Part shown: positions 43,139 through 52,173 of the stretch, piece by piece | Numbering within the stretch: position 1 is the first letter of the stretch | Layout of the letters: every line of letters starts with the position of its first letter | Assembly (NCBI GenBank): GCA_964502735.1 | Contig: CAZCYD010000001.1 | Coordinates: forward strand, 62,001-126,000 | Direction: 5' to 3' | Length of the DNA stretch: 64,000 bases | Origin: JACKAN01 sp964502735 | Lineage (GTDB): Bacteria; Bdellovibrionota; Bdellovibrionia; Bdellovibrionales; UBA1609 | Notes under the pieces: model-generated | What the model was told of the DNA's origin: nothing | Seen by the model: the letters and a program-made list of their open reading frames with translations, nothing else | Databases searched by the model: none | Made by a program: the position numbers and the translations under genes

Positions 43139-44107
43139 CTACAGTTCTATCTCCATTCCATCGTACCCAAACTCCCACTCCAAAGGGGAAACCGTCAATT
43201 TATTTCTCTTGGCCTCCTTTAAACAGGCCTCATAATAATCGCGAGTTTGCTTTTCGGCATCAGCTATTTTTTGATCTGAAGCCGCTGGATCATGATGAAT
43301 GAAAATGGCCCTCTTAACTCCCTCCCTCAAAGCTATATCAATACCCACAGGGGCAGAAGAGTGTCCCCAATCGATTTTCTCCATAGCCTCAGAGAATGTA
43401 TACTGAGCATCAAATACCAGCAGATCAAGATCTTGATAAAGCGGCAAATCCAAACCTAAGTCCTGGCGACTAGCCCTCACACCCTCGGTATCCACACAAT
43501 AGGCAAACTTCTTACCCTTATTTTCTATTTTGTAGCCCCAACAAGGATCCGGGTGATCCAACTGATAAGGAGTTACAGAAATATCTCCAAAAAGCTTTTC
43601 GCACCTAGGTTCAAGCTGGTGATAATTTATAGAAGCCCCCAGTCTCTCATAGGGAACAGGGAAGTAGGGCTTCTGAAAAACATGGCGAAAGACCTCTTCA
43701 ACATTAGGCTGAACGCTATAGACATTAATCGTATTTCCTGGAATAAAAATTGGAATAAAAAAAGGCAAACCGACAAGGTGGTCCCAGTGAAAATGAGTAA
43801 ACAATATATCCACTGTTCCACGACCTTTTCCACAGGGCCCAGCAATAAGCTCCTCTCCAAGAGATCGTATACCACTACCGGCATCGATAATAAGGCTATT
43901 CGAAGTGGTTTTAACTTCAACACAAGCCGTGTTTCCCCCGTATCCCCCAAAATCTTTTTTTGCTAATCCATTCAAGTAGGTTTCAACATCCAATTCTGCA
44001 GCTGAAAACCCTTGGATAGCTTGGCGCACCCTTTCCTCAAGCGCTTGGGGAGATAAGGGAGTTGGCAGCGACCCTCTGACTCCACGCAATTTAATTTTTA
44101 AAGACAT
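43139..44107 (-). CDS. MBL-fold metallo-hydrolase
   Basis: The 322-residue protein has the metallo-beta-lactamase motif THFHWDHLVGLPFF, the GIRSLGEEL/ DAGSG block and later metal ligands in LDHPDPCWGYKI, FAYCVDTEG and IFIHHDPAASDQ. It begins LKIKLRGVRGSLPTPL, as in a group of predicted phosphodiesterase-like MBL proteins that often sit next to sensory or RNA genes. It is probably cytoplasmic. The substrate (cyclic nucleotide, RNA or other phosphodiester) cannot be fixed from sequence. It precedes rnr by three bases, so the two share a transcript. Confidence 0.85.
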   Translation of the reverse strand: MSLKIKLRGVRGSLPTPLSPQALEERVRQAIQGFSAAELDVETYLNGLAKKDFGGYGGNTACVEVKTTSNSLIIDAGSGIRSLGEELIAGPCGKGRGTVDILFTHFHWDHLVGLPFFIPIFIPGNTINVYSVQPNVEEVFRHVFQKPYFPVPYERLGASINYHQLEPRCEKLFGDISVTPYQLDHPDPCWGYKIENKGKKFAYCVDTEGVRASRQDLGLDLPLYQDLDLLVFDAQYTFSEAMEKIDWGHSSAPVGIDIALREGVKRAIFIHHDPAASDQKIADAEKQTRDYYEACLKEAKRNKLTVSPLEWEFGYDGMEIEL

Positions 44108-44227
44108 AAACTCACCTTAAAAGCTTATAATAAAGTTACCCACTCTTATAATGAGCAGACTTTAAACCTAAGTCACGGAAAATATACGCACTTAACTTGT
44201 CTAAAATTAATTGATATCCTCAGCAAA

Positions 44228-45496
44228 ATGAAGCCTTTCGCCCTGTCTTACTTCTACCTATATATTTTTTTCCTATATATACTGGTGCCGCACCAAGCCT
44301 TGAGTGAGAACCTACTCCCTGCCTCTGGAGTTAACATTCTTTATAATTGTAGTGGAGGACCACACCCCTACCTAAATCACCAATTCTGGAGAATTGACAA
44401 AAAGACTATGCTCAGGGAAGCCCTATGGGCAGATGAAGATGAACAGTCTTACAGAAAAGATATCATGGAAATTCAGGACTGGCAGTATCCATTAGGATTA
44501 CACAGCACATGGAAGATGAAACATGTTATATCGCAATTCCATAGCAATGATCCCGATATAAAACACCTGCGTCAACTAAAGCCCGGAATCTATAATATAG
44601 TTTCGCAATCAGGGACCACAGAGCCTACCTTCCCCACTAAAGTTCGTGTTAATATTGGTAGGGAACGAAAACTCTACAATAAATTTGGAGTGTTTATTGT
44701 TACCCCCATAAGTACAACAGTCAGTTTTCCTAGAAATCCAGACATTTCTTTTAAATTTAAATCCTTGTTTGATCGACAAAAGAGACTGCATATGGAAATT
44801 AATTTATCCGTGAATGACCGCCAAAACACAAAATACAGTTGTGATATGAGTAAAGTTAGCTTTATGCACAAGGATCACTCTCCGGCAATAAGGTATTTTA
44901 AATACCCCCCAAAAGGTACAATACTTCATTACCACTGTGAAGGGCATATAACTGAACTGACCTTAAAAATTAAAAAAAATAATGGAAGGTCTGTTGAATT
45001 TTCTCACTCACACTCTCGCGGAAGAGGCCGTAGCGCAGGACCTGAATGGAACATCTTTTTTGGCTTGATACCTACCAATATATTGGATGAAACTTTTTAT
45101 GTAATTAATAAAACTCAGCTACAGTCCCGGACCTTTTCTAACTTAGTAAACTCTCGACTACACCACGGGAAAATTCAAATTTATAGTCACCATATGAGTG
45201 AAGCTAAATCTTTGCCAATATCAGGCAATTACTTTATTTTTATTCAGCAACCCAAAACACAAAAATTCAATCAGTTTCAGAAATTAACCACGACAACAAT
45301 TCAAAGCACCCTCGACACTAAAATTAGAAAAACAGAGCACCTCATTGCCTATGCTGAAGAGCTAAGCGCTCCAATAAAAATAGCTAAATCAGATCTATAT
45401 ACTGCTCCTCTTGATTCTGGCCCCAACCCAAGAGAATACACTTGTTATCTAGCTAGAATAAGTCAAGAATACAGCCTTGATGCTGAGTGGCCATAA
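44228..45496 (+). CDS. Hypothetical secreted protein with two cysteine-bounded repeats
   Basis: The 422-residue protein has a signal peptide (FYLYIFFLYILVPHQALS) and four cysteines. Each pair brackets a ~180-residue unit: VNILYNCSGG to KYSCDMSKVS, and TILHYHCEGH to YTCYLARIS. Within each unit a (L)KPG/ISG-type turn precedes the final strands, suggesting a duplicated beta domain closed by a disulfide. No family is recognised. It lies upstream of the three ten-cysteine pilin-like genes on the same strand, so it may belong to the same secreted system, but the ~300-base gap means no clear operon. Confidence 0.7.
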   Translation: MKPFALSYFYLYIFFLYILVPHQALSENLLPASGVNILYNCSGGPHPYLNHQFWRIDKKTMLREALWADEDEQSYRKDIMEIQDWQYPLGLHSTWKMKHVISQFHSNDPDIKHLRQLKPGIYNIVSQSGTTEPTFPTKVRVNIGRERKLYNKFGVFIVTPISTTVSFPRNPDISFKFKSLFDRQKRLHMEINLSVNDRQNTKYSCDMSKVSFMHKDHSPAIRYFKYPPKGTILHYHCEGHITELTLKIKKNNGRSVEFSHSHSRGRGRSAGPEWNIFFGLIPTNILDETFYVINKTQLQSRTFSNLVNSRLHHGKIQIYSHHMSEAKSLPISGNYFIFIQQPKTQKFNQFQKLTTTTIQSTLDTKIRKTEHLIAYAEELSAPIKIAKSDLYTAPLDSGPNPREYTCYLARISQEYSLDAEWP

Positions 45497-45803
45497 TAAT
45501 ATAAACAGAATAACGACCCATTCTATTTAAAAATTAAAGAGATTAAAAAATTAAAGAAATATGTATCAAATTATGTAAGATTTTATCTAATAATGAGACA
45601 ACTTGATGAGAGCTGCTAAAGCTGATTTTTTCCCCTTCAATTAATTCGGAATTCCACAATTTTTCTAGTAAAAACATTAAGTTAATACCAAACTAGACCG
45701 ATCAATACTTATGTTGATAATGCGTTATAAATCGACCCCATTCCCGTATTTTTCTTGGATTGGCAGCAACTTAAATATCTGGGTGAATGATAAGGTGAAT
45801 TCA
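45497..45803. other. Gap before the pilin-like trio, with a weak sigma-28-like sequence
   Basis: These 307 bases contain no supported gene if the pilin-like ORF starts at 45804. At 45677-45704, TTAAGTTA, a 12-base spacer and ACCGATCA partly resemble a sigma-28 promoter (six of eight at each element, spacer one base long). A start site near 45711 would give a 92-base leader. The match is weak. Confidence 0.35.
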
Positions 45804-46910
45804 ATGTTAAGCCTATTTCTTTATAGAAGTAAGTTCAAAAAACTATCGAATATAAGTTCGAGTGGTTTTACCCTTCCCTCTCTTATGACTGGCCTAGGAA
45901 TTGGCTCGTTGAGCATGGCTATTCTTGGAATTGGCTTTAAAATCACTAATGAATCCATGGAAAAAATCCACATACACAGCACTCTCGTTAGTGTCTCACA
46001 AGATCTGAGACATTTTATTATGGACGACAAGTCCTGGAACTATACCATTCGCGATATTAACAATGTCAGCATGCAATGCCTGAGAGAAGGCGAAGATTGC
46101 ACGTCACAAATCAATCCCGAGCCCTTCATTATAAAAACAAATACCGATCAACAATATTACAACGGAATCCTACCAAATTCTGGCTTTACTACCAAAGGTG
46201 AAGCCTGCACTACATATCAAACCAGTGGAAATTCTAATTGTCCAATTCGAGTGAATATCACCTGGAACGCTTTTTGCTCTCCAATGGAGTGTGTTCATCC
46301 CGATGTATTTGTCAGTGTTAACTTTATTTATAACCCTGATCCCGAACACAAAAGAAATAACGTCGTCAACACCTCCATCTATGATTTTAATTTTTTGAGA
46401 AAAGATAAATCTATGCATGAAGACCTTTTGGCCATTTACACAAACCCTCCCGCACTCCAAACAGGTGAAGCTAATTGTACCCCTGGAAGCTGGAAAGAAC
46501 GCAGAATAAACCAAATTGTTTTTGATAAAGGTTCTAATATAAGTCTTGCGAATAATACAACTACCAACACTCAATTTTATTTAGCCCCGGGAACCTACTC
46601 TTGCACCATTAAAGGACAAGCTTACGACACCGGTGAAAGCCGGCTGCGCCTTTTTAGTGTTACTGATTCTACCGTCCTTAGTGAGGGCCCCTCTTATTTT
46701 GCTGAAGAGTCCAGCTCTGTTGAGGTCGAACTCAACGTCAACTTCTCTTTCAATGAACAAAAACTCCTGGAAGTGCAACAGTACTGCGAAAGATCAAGTG
46801 GGGGGGGAAACTTATTCGATTTTGGTGTTCCCACAATGGTACCTTATGATTACTATGCTGATGGACAATCACAAATATTTTCATCTGTAGAGTGTGTAAG
46901 GACAAAGTAG
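45804..46910 (+). CDS. Pilin-like ten-cysteine secreted protein, paralogue 1
   Basis: The 368-residue protein (from the ATG at 45804, which has an AAGG ~10 bases upstream; the frame extends to 45711) has a basic leader and a type IV pilin-like segment SSGFTLPSLMTGLGIGS followed by a hydrophobic helix. The usual Glu at position 5 after the cleavage Gly is replaced (FTLPS). After the helix come ten cysteines in positions shared with the next two genes, and a C-terminal domain (ANCTPGSW..., APGTYSCTIKGQAY..., VQQYCERS). It probably is an exported pseudopilin-like surface protein. Function unknown. Confidence 0.7.
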   Translation: MLSLFLYRSKFKKLSNISSSGFTLPSLMTGLGIGSLSMAILGIGFKITNESMEKIHIHSTLVSVSQDLRHFIMDDKSWNYTIRDINNVSMQCLREGEDCTSQINPEPFIIKTNTDQQYYNGILPNSGFTTKGEACTTYQTSGNSNCPIRVNITWNAFCSPMECVHPDVFVSVNFIYNPDPEHKRNNVVNTSIYDFNFLRKDKSMHEDLLAIYTNPPALQTGEANCTPGSWKERRINQIVFDKGSNISLANNTTTNTQFYLAPGTYSCTIKGQAYDTGESRLRLFSVTDSTVLSEGPSYFAEESSSVEVELNVNFSFNEQKLLEVQQYCERSSGGGNLFDFGVPTMVPYDYYADGQSQIFSSVECVRTK

Positions 46911-46917
46911 AGGTTTC

Positions 46918-48051
46918 ATGATTTGGAATAACCAATGTTTAAGAAATAAAAATGGTATGTCAATGGTGGAGTCACTCGTGGCCATTGGCATTGCTTCTGT
47001 TTCAATATTAACTCTGGTTACAGGTGTACAATACGTTACCAAGCAAATTCACACCAATACGTCAAAAAATTCTCTCAACAGTGCTCTGGATAGCATTTAC
47101 TTGAAAATAAAGGCTGCCGTAGACTCTGACTACGCATGGGAAAAAACAGTTCAAGCGAATTCTAACTTACAGTGCAATCAAGTTAGCAACCCTTGCTACA
47201 CTGTACACAGTGGAGGAAGCCCCGTTGATTTAACTCTTAAAGACTCCCTTGGAACAACAATTTTTAATCCTGGAGGAACTCCTAATGCCTACAGTCTCAA
47301 TGGAGCACCCTGCACACACGACTCTACTCAGCCAGAGCTTTGCCCCCTATTGATCGACTTAAAGTTTTTACCTTCTTGCCCCTCAGGAGCCCCCTGTCAT
47401 GACTCTCCCATTAAAGTTACGGGCACCATTAGCTTGCACTCTGCTGTGACGTCCAATCACAATATAGCAGATAGAAAATTTGAGATTGTAAAAGTCCCCC
47501 CCGACTATGAAGATGTCTACTTTGGACTAAAATACACAACATCTGCAGGGGTTGGCGGCGGAAATTGCCCCTCCTCGCCCAGCTGGATCACACGTCCTAT
47601 CAATAGCTCTCCTTATAAAGATCCCGGAGGAAATATAGTCAATATTGACAGTAGCACTAACACATTCACTTTAAAAGCCGGCACCTATGTTTGCAAACTG
47701 AAAGCCATGGCTTACGGATATGGCTCTACACGAACACGATTACGCTCAACTTCAGGCACAATGAGCTGGCATTTACTCTCAGGAGGAACCAATCTCAACA
47801 CGAACGTTCTTCTCACCAATAAAGCCATCACAACAACTCCAGTCCCACCAGCCAGTCCATATGAGTCAAAAATTCTAAAAACAGAATTTGATTATAAATT
47901 TACGATTTCTACAGATCAAGATTTTGTTATTGAGCAAGATTGTACAAGTCTTAATGCCAGCAATCCCGCACACAAACTTGGACACCCCAGTGGAACCGGG
48001 ACCCCCGAGTATCTCAATTTTACATGCAAGAAGAAGAAACATGAACCTTAA
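46918..48051 (+). CDS. Pilin-like ten-cysteine secreted protein, paralogue 2
   Basis: The 377-residue protein has a classical prepilin-type N-terminus: leader ending NKNG, then MSMVESLVAIGIASVSILTL with Glu at position 5, expected to be cleaved and N-methylated by a PilD-type peptidase. The soluble part has ten cysteines aligned with the flanking paralogues (QCNQVSNPC; GAPC; ELCP; SCPSGAPC; GNC; TYVCKL; EQDC; FTC). It is seven bases after paralogue 1 and overlaps paralogue 3 by 11 bases, so all three are co-transcribed. A minor-pilin or adhesin role is inferred. Confidence 0.75.
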   Translation: MIWNNQCLRNKNGMSMVESLVAIGIASVSILTLVTGVQYVTKQIHTNTSKNSLNSALDSIYLKIKAAVDSDYAWEKTVQANSNLQCNQVSNPCYTVHSGGSPVDLTLKDSLGTTIFNPGGTPNAYSLNGAPCTHDSTQPELCPLLIDLKFLPSCPSGAPCHDSPIKVTGTISLHSAVTSNHNIADRKFEIVKVPPDYEDVYFGLKYTTSAGVGGGNCPSSPSWITRPINSSPYKDPGGNIVNIDSSTNTFTLKAGTYVCKLKAMAYGYGSTRTRLRSTSGTMSWHLLSGGTNLNTNVLLTNKAITTTPVPPASPYESKILKTEFDYKFTISTDQDFVIEQDCTSLNASNPAHKLGHPSGTGTPEYLNFTCKKKKHEP

Positions 48052-49231
48052 ACCTCGCAGTCGTTTACATAGCTATATCACCAACTCAAGTGGACAAGCC
48101 CTAATGATTGTTATTGCTCTCCTTCCATTTCTTGTTCTTGCCGTGTTTACAACTATGCAGGGGTGGAGGCAGTTTTCCCAAAAAGAAAAAATTATAGAAT
48201 TAAATTTGCAACTAAAAAACATTAAAGACTACATTTTCTTAAATCTTAAAAATACAAGCTATTGGGCTCAAACCGTTAACCATGCTGATAATGCTGGAGC
48301 CGCGAAAATGGATTGTTTAAAAAACAACACCAGTTGCAGCACAAAAACTTCGTTCACCTTAATAGACACACTTGTTACAGATCAGGGAGCAATTAACCTC
48401 AGCCAATCCAATTTAGGTTTTAACATCTGGAACCTGGCACCTTGCAATCAATTTAATAATGGTGCAGGACACCCCGAATGCATTTTCCGCCCCGAGGTCT
48501 ATTGGAGAGCCATCTGCAATGATGCTAGTTGCCTGCGACCAAAGATAGAAATTCGCCTCGATATTATCTATAATAGTCCTCCACCCATGCCGAGCTCTAT
48601 AAATACAAAAAAATTTGATGAACCTCTTTTTATTGGTACAGGCACCAGTATTAATCAGATAATTCTCATTTCTCGCAAATATACATACTCTGATCCAACA
48701 AACTATTCATACGCTATTGGTGGAACTCCTATTCCGCTCAACCTCACCCTTTCACCGTCTCAAACCGCTCGAATGGAGGGGCCTTGCAGCGCCTACCCTG
48801 CTAGCGGATGGACACCTCGTGCCTTAGATGACCCAGCAGTTCCCGATGATGGCATCATAGTCGATGATGGAAACAATGTTGTTAGTATTAATCCCTCTAC
48901 AGGAATTGGACAGTCTTTTACCCTAAGGCCGGGGAGTTACTACTGTACCATCACAGCTCCCGCCTACTACGTAGGATCTCATCGCATTCGCTTAGCTTCA
49001 GTAGACTCTGCCGCTGTGGTCTTATACGGCACACCGGTAATTGCTGGGCTAGGAACAACTAATCTGTCAACAATTAAAGGTCTATTTACAATAAAAGAGA
49101 ACACTCGACTGGAGGTTCAACACTACTGCCACTACAGCAACGGTCCTTTTGATTTGGGCAGGCCAGTAAGTAATCCAGATGGGAGTTTTGATATGACCTT
49201 CACAAACATTTCTTGTTCTCGCTCCCAATGA
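48041..49231 (+). CDS. Pilin-like ten-cysteine secreted protein, paralogue 3
   Basis: The 396-residue protein starts at ATG 48041, overlapping the paralogue 2 stop by 11 bases. The N-terminus has a hydrophobic segment SSGQALMIVIALLPFLVLAV, reminiscent of PilX- or TadE-type N-termini but with no prepilin cleavage Glu. The rest aligns with paralogues 1 and 2, keeping all ten cysteines (DCLKNNTSC; APC; ECIF; ICNDASC; GPC; YYC; HYC; ISC) and the LRPGSYYCTI...AYYVGSHRIRL core. The frame's longer upstream ORF is rejected as it overlaps paralogue 2. A 136-base palindrome follows four bases after the stop. Confidence 0.75.
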   Translation: MNLKPRSRLHSYITNSSGQALMIVIALLPFLVLAVFTTMQGWRQFSQKEKIIELNLQLKNIKDYIFLNLKNTSYWAQTVNHADNAGAAKMDCLKNNTSCSTKTSFTLIDTLVTDQGAINLSQSNLGFNIWNLAPCNQFNNGAGHPECIFRPEVYWRAICNDASCLRPKIEIRLDIIYNSPPPMPSSINTKKFDEPLFIGTGTSINQIILISRKYTYSDPTNYSYAIGGTPIPLNLTLSPSQTARMEGPCSAYPASGWTPRALDDPAVPDDGIIVDDGNNVVSINPSTGIGQSFTLRPGSYYCTITAPAYYVGSHRIRLASVDSAAVVLYGTPVIAGLGTTNLSTIKGLFTIKENTRLEVQHYCHYSNGPFDLGRPVSNPDGSFDMTFTNISCSRSQ

Positions 49232-49235
49232 AATA

Positions 49236-49371
49236 ATACCAATTTTTAAAAATAATCGCCTAAAACTTTGTAAATTCACCTCATGCTCAAACAGCGGCAG
49301 CCTTAAGGCTGCCGAACTGCGCGTGAGGTGAATTTACAAAGTTTTAGGCGATTATTTTTAAAAATTGGTAT
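49236..49371. repeat. 136-base structured palindrome, copy B (family with 58941-59072), at a convergent junction
   Basis: A 48-base-pair perfect outer stem (49236-49283 with 49324-49371) encloses an internal loop and a 20-base perfect apical palindrome (CGGCAGCCTTAAGGCTGCCG). It begins four bases after the stop of the paralogue 3 gene and ends 34 bases before the stop of the opposing membrane protein gene. Inner parts ACCTCATGCTCAAACAG and AACTGCGCGTGAGGT are identical to copy C. It probably ends both converging transcripts or protects their 3' ends; no T-tract is present. Confidence 0.9.
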
Positions 49372-49405
49372 AGCTAAATATTTTGAATAGAATCTGCAAC
49401 AAACC

Positions 49406-51160
49406 TTATTGATCATAAGAAAATAAATAAGCCAGGTGAATTGAGGCAAATTCACCCTCATAATATCTTGAAATACAGGTATTAGCGGGAAAGTCGATTA
49501 CAAAATCATATTCAAGATCTTTATAAATTGTTGAAATCTCCCATAGGGAAAAAAATTGTTTTCCCTTGGTTTCTTTTATCTTCACAAATTTTCCAAAACT
49601 TGAACTACGGCTTCCCAACTCATCCCATCGCAATAAAACTTGATTGGTATTAAATCCAATTTCGCTAGATATAATTCTTTCCAAATCCTCAATCTTAACA
49701 CCAACTGTATAGTTGTTAAAATCTTCTATGTAAGACATTTTATAATTCTTAAAATCAATACATTTGAACCATACACCATTCTCATGCTCATTATAATTTT
49801 TTTTGAGCCAATGACTGAGATTGGGTTCTAGAGATTTCATTCTTGGCGTCAATAAAATAACATCTGGCTTAAGGCTCTTCATAATATTAAACCACTGAAT
49901 ATGATTGAGTTCCTCAGGTCCAAAATAATACGGATACATATTATCAATGGGAAAAAGACCGGCACCATCATAGTAAGTCACGTGAGGGTTATTGCGCAAA
50001 AAGATTTCAAATTTCTTGATAAAGTCTAATTGTGAAAACAAATGAGTTTTATTCAAATTATTATATAAAATATGGGTTGATATGCCTAACGTAAGGACAC
50101 AAAGAGCTAAAGAGAGAATTTTTGTTTTTACAAGAAATCGATAAAAAATGATACAAGCAGAAATATAAATATAAGGCATGTACGAAGCTATAAAAAATGG
50201 ATACTTTTGGTTGTGCAAAATTAAAATAAGAACTGAAGAAATAATGAATATAATATAGGGCGACAAAGTTTTAACATCTTGTGTCTTCAGCATATTTTTT
50301 TTAATTAAAAAGAAAATCATAATTCCTATAAAAAACGTCGACGCTATAAAAATCTGCATAAATCTATTTAAATGCTCAATGTAGAAGTAATTGAAACTTG
50401 AAAAGTAATAACTCAAGGCCTGAGCGTAAGCATCGTACATAAAATCAAAAGCAAAATAATATTTTAACACCCATATAACTAGAGCTAATAAACCCAGAGG
50501 CAAAAGTTGGAAAAGAACTGCTGAACGCATAGCTCTCTGAAAGCTGCCATTAATTGCTTGTCCGGAAATTTCAAAAATTAAAATGAAAATAAAATTAATC
50601 ACATAATGATATATTGCCTTTGGCGTTGTTAAAATTACCAATAAGGCCAGCGCAACCATAACCGACTCTCTCAATGTAGATATTTTTTTTGAATTGCCGG
50701 AATTTAAGTGCAAATTTAAGTACAAATATAAAAATAATAGGTTTAAGCCCGTAGCTAGTAGGTCGGATCGAATTCGAAACCCTCGAAGAAAAAAATATGA
50801 ATTTGCCATCAAAAAACAAATTGCAATCAAGCCAATTTCTTTTGAATTTGTTTCTAAAACAACGATCTTATACACAGTGAAACAGATGAGTAAACCAACA
50901 ACGGCAAAGAGAAATCTCGCCCCTAAAAGAATATCCACATTCTTAGAAAAGAAAAAATGCAATGGTTTTAAAAAAGAATAAAAAACTAATCGACTCCAGT
51001 TGGTATATAAATCAATCTCACTGTTTAAAAAATTTTTTGCTGAAGTTAAAGACCAAAGCTCCGAAATAGAATACTGGCTAGTAAAAGTTGCAGTAAAAAA
51101 CAAAAAAACATGTACTAAAACTATAAAATAAAGAGTTCTCTTTAAGCCAATGCGAGACAA
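49406..51160 (-). CDS. Polytopic membrane protein, probable GT39/ArnT-like glycosyltransferase
   Basis: The 584-residue protein has about ten hydrophobic helices in its first ~380 residues (for example FIVLVHVFLFFTATF, FLFAVVGLLICFTVYKIVV, VLILILHNQKYPFFIASYMP) and a C-terminal ~200-residue soluble part. This layout, with Arg/Asp-rich loops between helices 1-4, resembles lipid-linked-sugar transferases of the GT39/PMT/ArnT type. The diagnostic acidic pair of the first loop (usually DE) reads SE here, so the assignment is tentative. It converges on the pilin-like trio; it could glycosylate secreted proteins, but that is speculation. Confidence 0.55.
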   Translation of the reverse strand: MSRIGLKRTLYFIVLVHVFLFFTATFTSQYSISELWSLTSAKNFLNSEIDLYTNWSRLVFYSFLKPLHFFFSKNVDILLGARFLFAVVGLLICFTVYKIVVLETNSKEIGLIAICFLMANSYFFLRGFRIRSDLLATGLNLLFLYLYLNLHLNSGNSKKISTLRESVMVALALLVILTTPKAIYHYVINFIFILIFEISGQAINGSFQRAMRSAVLFQLLPLGLLALVIWVLKYYFAFDFMYDAYAQALSYYFSSFNYFYIEHLNRFMQIFIASTFFIGIMIFFLIKKNMLKTQDVKTLSPYIIFIISSVLILILHNQKYPFFIASYMPYIYISACIIFYRFLVKTKILSLALCVLTLGISTHILYNNLNKTHLFSQLDFIKKFEIFLRNNPHVTYYDGAGLFPIDNMYPYYFGPEELNHIQWFNIMKSLKPDVILLTPRMKSLEPNLSHWLKKNYNEHENGVWFKCIDFKNYKMSYIEDFNNYTVGVKIEDLERIISSEIGFNTNQVLLRWDELGSRSSSFGKFVKIKETKGKQFFSLWEISTIYKDLEYDFVIDFPANTCISRYYEGEFASIHLAYLFSYDQ

Positions 51161-51293
51161 GCGTTCGATAGAAATATTCTCCTACTTAGATCAGTCTGTA
51201 AGTGTAAACGTTTTTGACTCCCCTCTCACAGATTAACTCGTAGCATCATCAAGATGGTAACCTTCCAAATTCACGGATAGACTTCTAGTCCAA

Positions 51294-52058
51294 ATGATAA
51301 AATTTATTCTGCATTCAATCGAAAAGACCTTAGATATTTTTTTTGCTCTAAAGCCCCAACAAAAAATATCTAAATCAACACCCAAATGGGTCGCTCACAG
51401 AGGGGCACCAGAATCCCAGACCCTTGAAAATACCTTGGCTTGTTTTGCAAAATGCCTAGAGGATAATATTTGGGGAATCGAATTTGACATCAGATGGACC
51501 TATGACAACGTACCAGTGGTGCACCATGATTCTAATTGTGAGCGCTTATTTTCTCGCCCAGATATGATAATAAATAAAACATATTTTACTGAGCTGAGAA
51601 ATGAAATCCCTGAAATCCCCTCTCTTCAGGAAGTTATGGCTCAAATTCAAAAGAAAGCCCACTATATGATAGAGTTAAAATCTTCACTATCACCTAAACA
51701 AGAAGGTATTTTGTTCAACCAGCTCTCCTCTCTTACACCATGTCTTGATTACCACCTCCTTGGCTTGACTCCAGATATTCTTCAAGGTCTCAAGTTATTT
51801 TCTCCCAAATGTTTTGTCTTGGTTAGTGAATTTAACCATAAAACAGATCAAGAGTTCGTTATAAAACAAAAGTGGGCAGGTTATGCCTCTCACTACTTTC
51901 TAGTTTCGGACTCACAAATCCGTAGATTTCATGGAAATAATATTAAAATTGGCACTGGGTATATTGCTTCACAAAATTGCCTAAATCGCGAACTCAACAG
52001 GCAAGTAGATTGGCTTTTTACCAATAGTCTGAGCGTTGTCAGGTCCTCAAAAATCTGA
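51294..52058 (+). CDS. Glycerophosphodiester phosphodiesterase
   Basis: The 254-residue TIM-barrel enzyme has the GDPD signature: VAHRGAPESQTLENT near residues 33-47 (catalytic His and Arg), EFDIRWTYDNVPVVHHD (metal-binding Glu and Asp, second catalytic His), and HYMIELKSS. It hydrolyses glycerophosphodiesters to glycerol-3-phosphate and an alcohol. There is no clear signal peptide, although the first ~25 residues are hydrophobic, so it may be cytoplasmic or membrane-associated. Stand-alone, divergent from the membrane protein gene. Confidence 0.88.
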   Translation: MIKFILHSIEKTLDIFFALKPQQKISKSTPKWVAHRGAPESQTLENTLACFAKCLEDNIWGIEFDIRWTYDNVPVVHHDSNCERLFSRPDMIINKTYFTELRNEIPEIPSLQEVMAQIQKKAHYMIELKSSLSPKQEGILFNQLSSLTPCLDYHLLGLTPDILQGLKLFSPKCFVLVSEFNHKTDQEFVIKQKWAGYASHYFLVSDSQIRRFHGNNIKIGTGYIASQNCLNRELNRQVDWLFTNSLSVVRSSKI

Positions 52059-52173
52059 ATATCGATAGATCTCCTCACGCGAATTCATTTTTGAGCTTGC
52101 TTTTCGCGCGAGAAGTGGATTATTGATGAATTTGCGTTGACATAAAAACAAATTGAGTTGGAGGGGGAATCCA

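Noticed and set aside
49228..49380. MITE with target-site duplication at palindrome B
   Set aside because: Flanking bases (AAATA on the two sides) are AT-rich and not adjacent to the ends, so no convincing target duplication can be claimed.
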